Below, one piece after another: positions 27,735 through 34,797 of a DNA stretch of 64,000 nt (within the stretch, counting starts at the first letter, position 1; each line of letters begins with the position of its first letter). Origin of the DNA: Azospirillum melinis (lineage in GTDB: Bacteria > Pseudomonadota > Alphaproteobacteria > Azospirillales > Azospirillaceae); assembly GCF_013340935.1 (NCBI RefSeq), contig NZ_WHOS01000018.1:1-64000 (forward strand), read 5' to 3'. The notes under the pieces were generated by a model. The model was not told the DNA's origin, made no database searches, and worked only from the letters and a program-made list of their open reading frames with translations. Made by a program: the position numbers and the translations under genes.

Positions 27735-27838
27735 CCCTCTCCCCCCCGGGGAGAGGGTTGGGTGAGGGGGATGCATTGCGAGGAGCGTCCGGCAAACGGT
27801 TCCCCCTCACCCTGCCCTCTCCCCGGGGGGGAGAGGGG
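27735..27838. repeat. Inverted pair of GC-rich dispersed repeat, regulator-kinase junction
   Basis: Two copies of a roughly 36-base unit face each other: 27735-27770 and, reversed, 27802-27838. Each begins with the self-complementary CCCTCTCC...GGAGAGGG hairpin and ends with GGGTGAGGGG. The copies differ at only about two or three positions and are separated by about 31 bases. In mRNA they can form either two small hairpins or one long stem. The pair sits exactly between the regulator gene and the kinase gene. Confidence 0.85.
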
Positions 27839-27875
27839 AATCGCCGCCGTCAAAATCAAAGCTCCATAAGGTCTT

Positions 27876-28556
27876 TTACGCCTCCGCCGCGCGCAGGCTG
27901 TAACCGGCGCCGCGCACGGTGTGGATCAGGGGGGTGGGAAAATCCTTGTCGATCTTCTGGCGCAGACGGGCGATGTGCACGTCGATCACGTTGGTCTGCG
28001 GATCGAAATGATAGTCCCAGACATTCTCCAGCATCATGGTGCGGGTCACCACGCTGCCGGCATTGCGCATCAGATATTCCAGCAGCGAGAACTCGCGCGG
28101 CAGCAGGTCGATGGCCTTGCCGGCGCGCCGGACGCTGCGTGACAGCAGGTCGAGTTCCAGATCGCCGACCGACAGGCGGGTCTGCGGCTGGGCCGCACCC
28201 CGTCGGCGCACCAGCACCTCGATCCGCGCCAGCAATTCGGAGAAGGCGAAGGGCTTGGTCAGGTAATCGTCGCCGCCGGCCTTCAGCCCCTTCACCCGGT
28301 CGTCGACGCTGCCCAGCGCCGACAGGAACAGCACCGGCGTGTCGTTGCCTGCCGCCCGCAGCACCTGGACCAGCGACAGGCCGTCGCGGCCGGGCAGCAT
28401 GCGGTCGACGATCATCACGTCGTAATGCTCGGCCCCGGCCAGGAACAGGCCTTCCTTCCCGTCGTTGGCGACGTCCACCACATGGCCGGCCTCCTTCAGC
28501 CCCTTGGCAAGGTAGCTGGCGGCCTGGCGATCATCTTCTATGACGAGAATCTTCAT
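27876..28556 (-). CDS. OmpR/PhoB family response regulator
   Basis: A 226-residue regulator. The receiver has IEDDRQAA, the phospho-acceptor Asp in DVMIVDRMLPGRDGL (near residue 51) and Lys in YLTKPFAFSEL. The C-terminal winged helix shows LLPREFSLLEYLMRN, VTRTMMLENVWDYHFDPQTNVIDVHI cut to NVWDYHFDPQTNVID, and HTVRGAGYSL. The ATG at 28556 (MKILVIEDD) is the true start, with GGAGG 13 bases upstream; codons before it come from a repeat. Order of transcription is degP, this gene, then the kinase. This suggests an envelope-stress system that controls its own protease, as in CpxR or MucD-like settings (inference). Confidence 0.94.
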   Translation of the reverse strand: MKILVIEDDRQAASYLAKGLKEAGHVVDVANDGKEGLFLAGAEHYDVMIVDRMLPGRDGLSLVQVLRAAGNDTPVLFLSALGSVDDRVKGLKAGGDDYLTKPFAFSELLARIEVLVRRRGAAQPQTRLSVGDLELDLLSRSVRRAGKAIDLLPREFSLLEYLMRNAGSVVTRTMMLENVWDYHFDPQTNVIDVHIARLRQKIDKDFPTPLIHTVRGAGYSLRAAEA

Positions 28557-28606
28557 GAGCACGAGTGTAGCCTCCCAAAACAGCCCGGCCAAGCACGACC
28601 GGACAC

Positions 28607-28765
28607 TCCCTCTCCCGCCCCGGGAGAGGGAAGGGGCCCATGCGGAGCATGGGAAGGGTGAGGGGTAGCTCAAGGAACCATGCGCTTCTGGCCCTTTGGC
28701 TCACCCCTCACCCTCCCCACGCCTTCGGCGCGGGTCCCTTCCCTCTCCCGAGATGGGAGAGGGAG
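28607..28765. repeat. Inverted pair of GC-rich dispersed repeat, degP-regulator junction
   Basis: Two copies of a roughly 60-base unit face each other: 28607-28665 and, reversed, 28702-28765. Each consists of hairpin 1 (CCCTCTCCC/GGGAGAGGG), AAGGG, hairpin 2, and AGGGTGAGGGG. Hairpin 2 differs in sequence between copies (CCCATGC with GCATGGG versus an arm starting CCCGCGCC with GGCGTGGG) but still pairs, so structure is conserved over sequence. The first hairpin and the tail are the same as in the pair at 27735-27838. The pair lies just after the degP stop codon. Confidence 0.85.
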
Positions 28766-28773
28766 AGTTCACC

Positions 28774-30378
28774 TCACGCCTTCAGCTTCAGCGCGACGAA
28801 GGACTCGTTGCCCTGCCGGTTGATCAGCATCAGCAGCGCCTTCTGCCCGTTCTTCTCGGCCTCGGTGACCTGACGGCGGACGTCGGCGGGGCTCTTCACC
28901 TCGGTGTCGCCGACCCGCTCGATCACGTCGCCGGGACGGACCGGCACGTCGACGCTGGAGGACAGGCCGGTCACCACCACGCCCTGGACATCCTCGCCGA
29001 TGCCCAGCCGCTTGCGTGCCGCCCGGTCCAGCGGGGCGAGCTTCAGCCCCTTCACCGGTGCGACCTCCTCATGCTCGGCGGTGCCCTTGCCGGAGTCGGT
29101 CTCGGCGGCGGCCATCTGCTGCTGTTCGGACAGACGGTCGATGCGCACCGGAACCGTCTTCTCGCGGCCCTCGCGCAGGATCTTCAGGTCCACCGTGTCG
29201 CCGGCCTTGGTGTCCGCGACATGGCGGGTCAGGTCGCGCAGGTTGTTGACCGGCTTGCCGGCGTAGGACAGCACCACGTCGCCCTGATGCAGGCCGGCGC
29301 GCTGGGCCGGGCTGTCGGCGGTCACCTCGGCCACCAGGGCGCCCTTGGCGCCGGGCAGTCCGACGCTGTCGGCGATGTCCGGCGTCACCTCCTGGATCTT
29401 CACGCCGAGCCAGCCGCGCTCGACCTTGCCGCTGTCCTTCAGCTGGGCCACCACCTCCTTGGCGAGGTTGGACGGGATGGCGAAGCCGATGCCGACCGAC
29501 CCGCCGTTCGGCGAGTAGATGGCGGTGTTGATGCCGATCACCCGGCCGCTGAGATCGAAGGTCGGGCCGCCCGAGTTGCCGCGGTTGATGGCGGCGTCGA
29601 GCTGGAAGTAATCGTCGTAGGGGCCGCTGTGGATGTCGCGGCCGCGGGCCGACACGATGCCCTTGGTGACGGTGCCGCCCAGCCCGAACGGGTTGCCGAC
29701 CGCCATCACCCAGTCGCCGACGCGGGTCTTGTCGCTGTCCGCCCAATCGACCGACGGCAGCGGCTTGTCCGACTTCACCTTCAGAAGCGCGAGGTCGGTC
29801 TTGGCGTCGCGGCCGATCAGCTTGGCCGGCATGGCGGTGCCGTCCTGCAAGGTGACGGTGATTTCGCTGGCGCCGTCGATGACGTGGTTGTTGGTCACGA
29901 CATAGCCGGCGGGATCGATGATGAAGCCGGAGCCGAGCGCCCCGGTCTTGCCGCGCGGCCCCTGGTCCTGATCCTGGTCGCCGTCCGGACCGCCATTGGG
30001 CCCGCCATTCCGGTTCATCTGGTCCTGGAACTGGCGGAAGAACTCCTCGAACGGTGTGCCCGGCGGGAAGCCGGGGACCGCCGGGCCGCGCTGGGTGCGG
30101 GCTTCGGCCTTGGCCTCCTGGGTGGCGGCGATGTTGACCACGGCCGGGCTGACCTTGGCGGCGAGGTCGGCGAAGCTGGCCGGCGTGTCCTGCACCATGG
30201 CGACGGCCGGCGGGGTGGCATTCTGCTGGGCCTGCGACGCCGCCCATCCGGCCAGCGCCGGAGCCGTCAGCACCGTGGAGCCCAGCAGCAGGGCGGCGAC
30301 GGTCCGGCGCAGGCGGCCCGCACGCCCGATTTCGCGCTGGGGCTTCGACTGGGAATTGGCGGGAGGAAGGGTGGTCAT
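28774..30378 (-). CDS. degP: DegP/HtrA-family periplasmic serine protease (Do type)
   Basis: A 534-residue protease/chaperone of the cell envelope. A signal anchor covers about residues 25-47 (TVAALLLGSTVLTAPALA). The trypsin-like domain carries the triad His in TNNHVIDG (near 163), Asp in KTDLALLKV (near 194) and Ser in RGNSGGP (near 267). Two PDZ domains follow: one with GWLGVKIQEV, the other with VVVTGLSSSVDVPVRPGDVI. The linker between signal and protease is rich in Gly, Asp and Gln. It degrades or refolds misfolded envelope proteins. ATG 30378 is chosen with GGAG ten bases upstream. It is the first gene of a probable degP-regulator-kinase operon. Confidence 0.95.
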   Translation of the reverse strand: MTTLPPANSQSKPQREIGRAGRLRRTVAALLLGSTVLTAPALAGWAASQAQQNATPPAVAMVQDTPASFADLAAKVSPAVVNIAATQEAKAEARTQRGPAVPGFPPGTPFEEFFRQFQDQMNRNGGPNGGPDGDQDQDQGPRGKTGALGSGFIIDPAGYVVTNNHVIDGASEITVTLQDGTAMPAKLIGRDAKTDLALLKVKSDKPLPSVDWADSDKTRVGDWVMAVGNPFGLGGTVTKGIVSARGRDIHSGPYDDYFQLDAAINRGNSGGPTFDLSGRVIGINTAIYSPNGGSVGIGFAIPSNLAKEVVAQLKDSGKVERGWLGVKIQEVTPDIADSVGLPGAKGALVAEVTADSPAQRAGLHQGDVVLSYAGKPVNNLRDLTRHVADTKAGDTVDLKILREGREKTVPVRIDRLSEQQQMAAAETDSGKGTAEHEEVAPVKGLKLAPLDRAARKRLGIGEDVQGVVVTGLSSSVDVPVRPGDVIERVGDTEVKSPADVRRQVTEAEKNGQKALLMLINRQGNESFVALKLKA

Positions 30379-30553
30379 GACGGCGACACTCCGATCAGGC
30401 GATTCCGACTGTGGGGAGGTGGGCGGGCGGTCCGACCGCCGCGGCACCTCACCGCTCTTGTCCCCAACATAGGAACCCGCCCTTCACCGCCGCCTTGCGA
30501 CCGGATGAAAGAAATTTCAGGCTGGCCGGATCGGCCGGATCGGTCTCGCAGGC

Positions 30554-30973
30554 CTACTCCCCGATCAGATGCAGCGCGATCTCCCGCCGGTGCGGCCGGG
30601 CGCGGTGTTCGAACAGGTAGACGCCCTGCCAGGTGCCCAGCGCCGGTTCCCCCGCCATCACCGGGATCGACAGGCTGACGCCGGTCAGGGCGGAACGGAT
30701 GTGGGCGGGCATGTCGTCGGGCCCCTCGGTGGTGTGGGCGTAGAGCGACGGGTCCTCCGCGACCAGCCGGCGGAAGAAGCGCAGCAGGTCGGCTTGCACG
30801 TCGGGATCGGCATTCTCCTGGATGGTCAGGGAGGCCGAGGTGTGGCGGCAGAACACCGTCAGCAGCCCGGTCTCCATCCCCTGCTCCGCCACCCAGCGCC
30901 GGACCTGGGCGGTCACCTCGACCAGCCCGGCGCCGCGGGTGGAAACAGTCAGCGTCGTGACGGCTTGTCGCAT
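30554..30973 (-). CDS. YjbQ / UPF0047 family protein
   Basis: A 139-residue secondary-thiamine-phosphate-synthase-like protein (UPF0047). All conserved blocks are present: FCRHTSASLTIQENADPDV, GPDDMPAHIRSALTG and GTWQGVYLFEHR. These hold the invariant His, Asp and Glu residues. E. coli YjbQ can replace thiamine phosphate synthase weakly; the real cellular role is unknown. The ATG at 30973 has AAGGAGA nine bases upstream. It is divergent from the CoxG-like gene and precedes degP on the same strand with a 175-base gap. Confidence 0.94.
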   Translation of the reverse strand: MRQAVTTLTVSTRGAGLVEVTAQVRRWVAEQGMETGLLTVFCRHTSASLTIQENADPDVQADLLRFFRRLVAEDPSLYAHTTEGPDDMPAHIRSALTGVSLSIPVMAGEPALGTWQGVYLFEHRARPHRREIALHLIGE

Positions 30974-31111
30974 GGCGTGCGGTCTCCTTCATGTTTCGCC
31001 CGCTTGGTTCCGGGGACAGGCAATACCAGATGTCTCTACCCCAACGGTGTCGCCCGAATAAAATCCATGGGCGCACTGTTTCTGTCGGAAGGCCAAGGAG
31101 GAAGACCGCGC

Positions 31112-31561
31112 ATGGACATCACCGGCACCCACAGCGTTCCCGGACCGCGCGACCGCGTGTTCGCGGCACTCTGCGACCCGGCGGTGCTGATGCGCTGCAT
31201 CCCCGTGCTGGAAGAGATGGAGCGGCTGTCGGCCACCGACTATGCGGCACGGGTCCGCACCACGCTTGGGCCGATGAAGGCGCGCTTTTCCGGCCGGCTG
31301 CGGCTGGAGCCGGAGGATGGCCCCCACCGCTACCGGCTGGTCGCCCAGGGCAATGGCGGGCTGGCTGGCGCGGTGAAGGGCGAGGCCTTCGTCGTGCTGG
31401 AGGAGGAGGAGGGGCGGACCCGGCTGACCTACAGCCTGTCGGTGGCGCTCGGCGGTGCGGTCGGCCGGCTGGCGGTGAAGCTGGTGCAGGCCAAGACCGA
31501 CCGCGTGCTCGCCGGCTTCTTCGAGCGCTTCGCGGAGGAGGTCGACGGCCGCCCGGAGTGA
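31112..31561 (+). CDS. CoxG-family SRPBCC protein
   Basis: A 149-residue START/SRPBCC-fold protein of the carbon monoxide dehydrogenase subunit G (CoxG) family. Landmarks are the start MDITGTHSVPGPRDRVFAAL, PAVLMRCIPVLEEMERLS, the MKARFSGRL strand, and the C-terminal helix LVQAKTDRVLAGFFERFAEE. CoxG members help assemble or locate molybdenum-containing CO dehydrogenases, but many relatives are of unknown role. No cox structural genes are nearby, so the name marks the family only. ATG 31112 has AAGGAGG ten bases upstream. The molybdenum-related gene nifQ follows 115 bases later on the same strand. Confidence 0.88.
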   Translation: MDITGTHSVPGPRDRVFAALCDPAVLMRCIPVLEEMERLSATDYAARVRTTLGPMKARFSGRLRLEPEDGPHRYRLVAQGNGGLAGAVKGEAFVVLEEEEGRTRLTYSLSVALGGAVGRLAVKLVQAKTDRVLAGFFERFAEEVDGRPE

Positions 31562-31675
31562 AGGCGCGGGAGATGCGGCGCAATGCCGCAGGACCGGAGA
31601 GCGCCTTTCGCAGGTGCAGCATCATGGGTCAGGATAACAGGCGTCGCGGGTGCTCTTTGCCGGTGGAGATGCCGA

Positions 31676-32299
31676 GTGGTCCTGTCCCAGCCCGCTGCCC
31701 ACAGCCTTGACCAGAATCCCGCTGCCGTCGCCGCCGCGACCGACCGCATGATCTTCGGCCGCATCCTGGCGCTTGCCGCCGCCGATCCGGCGCGGACGAT
31801 GACAGGATCGCTGGCGCTGACCAAAGCCGATCTGACCGAGCTTGCCGCAAGACACGCGCCCGATTTCGCCGACGCCGTCGCCGCGCTCCCCGGTGGGGGT
31901 GAGGCCGGCGGGGACGAACCCGGCGAGGACGCCATCGAAGAGGCCGATCTGCGAGCCTTCCTGGCCGAGCATGGCGCGACGGGGGCCGACGAGGAGCGCT
32001 GGCTGGCCGCCATCCTGGCCCGCCGGTCGCTGGAGCCCAACCATCTGTGGCAGGATATGGGGTTCCACGACCGCGGCGAACTCAACACCATGTTCCGGCG
32101 GCATTTCCCGGCGCTGGTGGCGCTGAACTCCGGCGACATGAAGTGGAAGAAGTTCTTCTACCGCCAGCTTTGCGAGCGCGAAGGGCTGATGCTGTGCAAG
32201 TCCCCCAACTGCGAGGTCTGCGACGACGTCGAGGTCTGCTTCGGCGAAGAGGCCGGGGACCCACTGTCCACCCTCGCCCGCCTGGCGCGCAACGGGTAA
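31676..32299 (+). CDS. nifQ: Nitrogen fixation protein NifQ
   Basis: A protein of about 207 residues that donates molybdenum for FeMo-cofactor synthesis by nitrogenase. The C-terminal signature is complete: NTMFRRHFPALVALNSGDM, MKWKKFFYRQLCE and four cysteines at about residues 174, 179, 182 and 188 (C-x4-C-x2-C-x5-C) that bind a molybdenum-iron-sulfur cluster in known members. The GTG at 31676 is preferred as start because GGAG lies seven bases upstream and the length suits the family; an ATG at 31583 would add 31 unlike residues. No other nif gene is in the window and no clear NifA or sigma-54 site was found upstream, so expression control is open. Confidence 0.93.
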   Translation: MVLSQPAAHSLDQNPAAVAAATDRMIFGRILALAAADPARTMTGSLALTKADLTELAARHAPDFADAVAALPGGGEAGGDEPGEDAIEEADLRAFLAEHGATGADEERWLAAILARRSLEPNHLWQDMGFHDRGELNTMFRRHFPALVALNSGDMKWKKFFYRQLCEREGLMLCKSPNCEVCDDVEVCFGEEAGDPLSTLARLARNG

Positions 32300-32305
32300 G
32301 GAGGC

Positions 32306-32659
32306 TCAGCGCGGCTGGGCACCGAGATCCTCGAAGGCCATGCCCTTGTCGGTGCGGCGGAAGCGGGCTTTGCCGTTGACGGTCAGCGGCGGCTGGCCCG
32401 GCTGCGGCACGAAGGTGGCAGCGTAATAGCAGTCATACTGGCCGCTGCCGTCAGGGCTGGCGCCGGTTGGGCCGCCCTTCGGCTTCGCCTCGACGCAGCC
32501 CTGCTTGCGGAAATTGTCGAAGGTGCGGAAGGCGGCATTGCCCTGGCGCTCCAGCGTGCGGCGGGTGTGCGCCTCCACCAGCTTGCGCATGTCGCCCTCC
32601 GACGGCTCGCCCGAACAGGCGGCGAGCAGCAGCGCGGCGAGCAGAACGAGGCGCCTCAC
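32306..32659 (-). CDS. Small lipoprotein, unknown function
   Basis: A 117-residue protein with a lipoprotein signal: VRRLVLLAALLLAAC, the lipobox LAAC placing the acylated Cys at residue 15. The mature part has two more cysteines (KQGCVEAKP and QYDCYYAATF), which could form a disulfide, and ends with FRRTDKGMAFEDLG. Family not recognised. The GTG at 32659 overlaps the stop of the upstream response regulator by four bases (GTGA), so the two are coupled. The gene converges on nifQ, with six bases between them. Confidence 0.82.
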   Translation of the reverse strand: MRRLVLLAALLLAACSGEPSEGDMRKLVEAHTRRTLERQGNAAFRTFDNFRKQGCVEAKPKGGPTGASPDGSGQYDCYYAATFVPQPGQPPLTVNGKARFRRTDKGMAFEDLGAQPR

Positions 32660-33054
32660 CGCCCGCCCAACAGCCGGTCGACCCGCTCCTTCAGGGCGGC
32701 GAAGGAGGGCGGCTTGACCACGAAGCCGTTGACGCCCAGCGCCATCGCCTGCTTCACGATCTCGGATTCGGTGTGGTTGGTCAGGAACACCACCGGGGCG
32801 CGGGGGTTGGCGGCTTCGGTGCTGGCGCGCAGGCGGGCCAGGAATTGCAGGCCGGAGACCGGCTTCATGTCGATGTCGCAGACGATCAGGTCGGGATTGA
32901 CGCGGATGCACTCGTACATCGCCGACTCGCCGTTGTCGGCCTCCGTCACGTCGCGGAAGCCGATCTGGCTCAGGATCTGGACGATGGTGCGGCGGACGAA
33001 GGGCTGATCCTCGACGACCAGGATCCGAAACTGGGAATAGTCGATCGCCTGCAT
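32656..33054 (-). CDS. Single-domain response regulator (CheY-like)
   Basis: A 132-residue lone receiver. It has VVEDQPFVRRTI, the phospho-acceptor Asp in LIVCDIDMKPVSGLQF (near residue 60), Thr in VFLTNHTE and Lys in FVVKPPS. No output domain exists, so it should act through protein binding or in a phosphorelay. ATG 33054 is chosen because GGGAG lies five bases upstream; an ATG at 33066 is also possible. It is coupled to the following lipoprotein gene. The gap 33055-33197 before it is unusually AT-rich and probably carries its promoter. Confidence 0.9.
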   Translation of the reverse strand: MQAIDYSQFRILVVEDQPFVRRTIVQILSQIGFRDVTEADNGESAMYECIRVNPDLIVCDIDMKPVSGLQFLARLRASTEAANPRAPVVFLTNHTESEIVKQAMALGVNGFVVKPPSFAALKERVDRLLGGR

Positions 33055-33197
33055 ATCCACTCCCATGTCTCCAGCCAATACGCCGCATCCCACTGATACC
33101 GTCCGAACCGGCGGCGGGCAATCGAAGGTCGGTTACCGGCGGATGCAATATGATTTTGGTTCTGTAAATTTTCCGACAATTTGTAGTGCCGGAGCCG

Positions 33198-34601
33198 TCA
33201 TCCGCCGGCCTGGACCCGGCCGGGGAACAGACGCTCCAGAACCGTGCGCAGACGGTCCATGGTCAGCGGCTTGTGCAGGCAATCGTCCATCCCGGCGGCG
33301 CGGCATCGCGCGTCGTCCTCGGCATCGGTGCCGGCGGTCAGCGCCACGATGGGCACGCGGCCGGCCTCCCCCGGCAGGGCGCGGATGGCGCGGGCGGCCT
33401 CGTGCCCGTCCATCACCGGCATCTGCACGTCCATCACGATCAGGTCGAACCGCCTGTCCGTCGCGGCGGCCAGCCCCTGCGCCCCGTCCTCCGCCGTCGT
33501 CACCGTATGGCCCAGCGCCTTGAGAAAGCCGGCGGCCACCAGACGGCCGATGGGGTTGTCCTCCACCAGCAGGACCGACAGGGCGGCGGGACGCAGCACG
33601 GCCCGCACCGGGATGCGGACGGTCAGCCACTCCCCCGCCGCGCCATCCGGCCCGCCGGTCGGCAGATCTCCGCCCAGACGCCGCACCAGCGGCTGGACCG
33701 CGGCCAGCACCAGGGGGCGCAGCCGGGCCGCCCCCCGGTGCCGCAGCGTCAACTCGGCGGCCTCACCGGCCGACCGCAGCGACAGGGACAGCGACGCTCC
33801 CCCCTCCGCGGCCAGCAGCGTCAGCAGCCCGCGCAGCCCGGCGGCATCGCCGGTGAACTCCTCGTCCGCCCCGCTTTCAATCGACATTGCCTTTGCCGTC
33901 GCCGCGTCAACATCGGCCGCCAGCGCCGCCAGCGTCAGGCTTTCCTCCGCCTCGGCGCCCGGCCCCATCGGGCGCAAGGCCGCCATTGTGGCCCGCAGGG
34001 CGGCGCCCGCCGCCTGGACGGCGAGCAGCCGGTCCTGCTGGCGCGGCAGCAGCGGCGATTCCAGCGCGGCCGACGTCAGCGCCATCATCGGATCGAGCGC
34101 CGCCGCAACCGCAGCCCCCGCCGCATCGAGCAGCGATGCAGCCTCGGCCCGGCCCCGCTGCGCCTCGGCCAGCGTCGTCCGCAGGCGGTTCTCCCGCATC
34201 TGGCGCCGGCGGGCGGCCGATACCGCGCTGCGCAGGGCATCGCCGTCGTCATTGCCATCGCCGGCCGACCGTGCATCCTGCGCCCCCGCCGCGATGAAGC
34301 CCGCACTGTCGTGCCGCTGCCCCTCCGGCAGCAGAACCACCACCGCCGGGGCCGGGTCCAGCCGGGCCAGCGCCTCGACCGCCGTCACCGTGGGGGCGTC
34401 GAGCAGCACCACCGTTTCCCCTGCCGCACCGCCGCCGCGCAGCCGGTCCAGGGCGGCGGCCACCGTGTCCACCCGCGCCAGCTCCGGGAAAAGCGGGGCG
34501 AGCATCTTTTCGGGCGCCGCCGCCTGCGACACCAGAAGCACCGCCTCATTTGCCGCCGACCTGGGGTGGATCATGGGTTGGGCCTTAAATCCTTCTGCCA
34601 T
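33198..34601 (-). CDS. Degenerate kinase-like protein with C-terminal receiver domain
   Basis: A 467-residue soluble protein. The C-terminal receiver (about residues 340-460) is complete: LLVEDNPIGRL, Asp in DLIVMDVQMPVMDGH, ALTAG and LHKPLTMD. The N-terminal 130 residues resemble an eroded receiver (VLLVSQAAAPEK, ETVVLLDAP). The middle looks like a histidine kinase DHp plus ATPase core but lacks the phospho-His motif and the N and G boxes expected for ATP binding. The arrangement resembles kinase-receiver hybrids whose catalytic core has decayed or become a binding platform. It starts 18 bases after the deleted receiver-GGDEF gene, within the same operon. Confidence 0.82.
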   Translation of the reverse strand: MAEGFKAQPMIHPRSAANEAVLLVSQAAAPEKMLAPLFPELARVDTVAAALDRLRGGGAAGETVVLLDAPTVTAVEALARLDPAPAVVVLLPEGQRHDSAGFIAAGAQDARSAGDGNDDGDALRSAVSAARRRQMRENRLRTTLAEAQRGRAEAASLLDAAGAAVAAALDPMMALTSAALESPLLPRQQDRLLAVQAAGAALRATMAALRPMGPGAEAEESLTLAALAADVDAATAKAMSIESGADEEFTGDAAGLRGLLTLLAAEGGASLSLSLRSAGEAAELTLRHRGAARLRPLVLAAVQPLVRRLGGDLPTGGPDGAAGEWLTVRIPVRAVLRPAALSVLLVEDNPIGRLVAAGFLKALGHTVTTAEDGAQGLAAATDRRFDLIVMDVQMPVMDGHEAARAIRALPGEAGRVPIVALTAGTDAEDDARCRAAGMDDCLHKPLTMDRLRTVLERLFPGRVQAGG

Positions 34602-34619
34602 TTTTCCTCGAACGAACCG

Positions 34620-34797
34620 TCAGCCGGCGATGGAGGTGGAAACGGAGGCCGTGGCAAAGGCCGGGCCGGGATAGCCGTCGCCGATCACCACCCGGTTGTG
34701 CCCCGCCGCCTTCGCCTCATACAGCGCGCGGTCGGCGCGGCCAAGCGCCCTCGTCCTCGACCAGCAGGATCTCGAAGGGAGTCGCCAGGTCCTGCAT
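34620..34797 (-). pseudogene. Receiver-GGDEF gene remnant with internal deletion
   Basis: The 178 bases hold two ends of one gene joined out of frame. From ATG 34797 the frame reads MQDLATPFEILLVEDE, the first strand and acidic pair of a receiver domain, then runs into a stop after ten more codons at 34717. In another frame, from about 34755 to the stop at 34620, the sequence reads GRADRALYEAKAAGHNRVV and a short tail, which is the conserved end of a GGDEF diguanylate cyclase domain. The intact gene would have linked phosphorylation to c-di-GMP synthesis. The start overlaps the upstream kinase stop as TGATG. A misassembly that dropped the middle is possible. Confidence 0.8.

Noticed and set aside
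31562-31675. Sigma-54 -24/-12 promoter and NifA site before nifQ
   Set aside because: GGGTGCTCTTTGC near 31649 gives GG and GC with spacing of eight or nine instead of ten. A TGT-N10-ACG near 31030 misses the final A of the NifA site.
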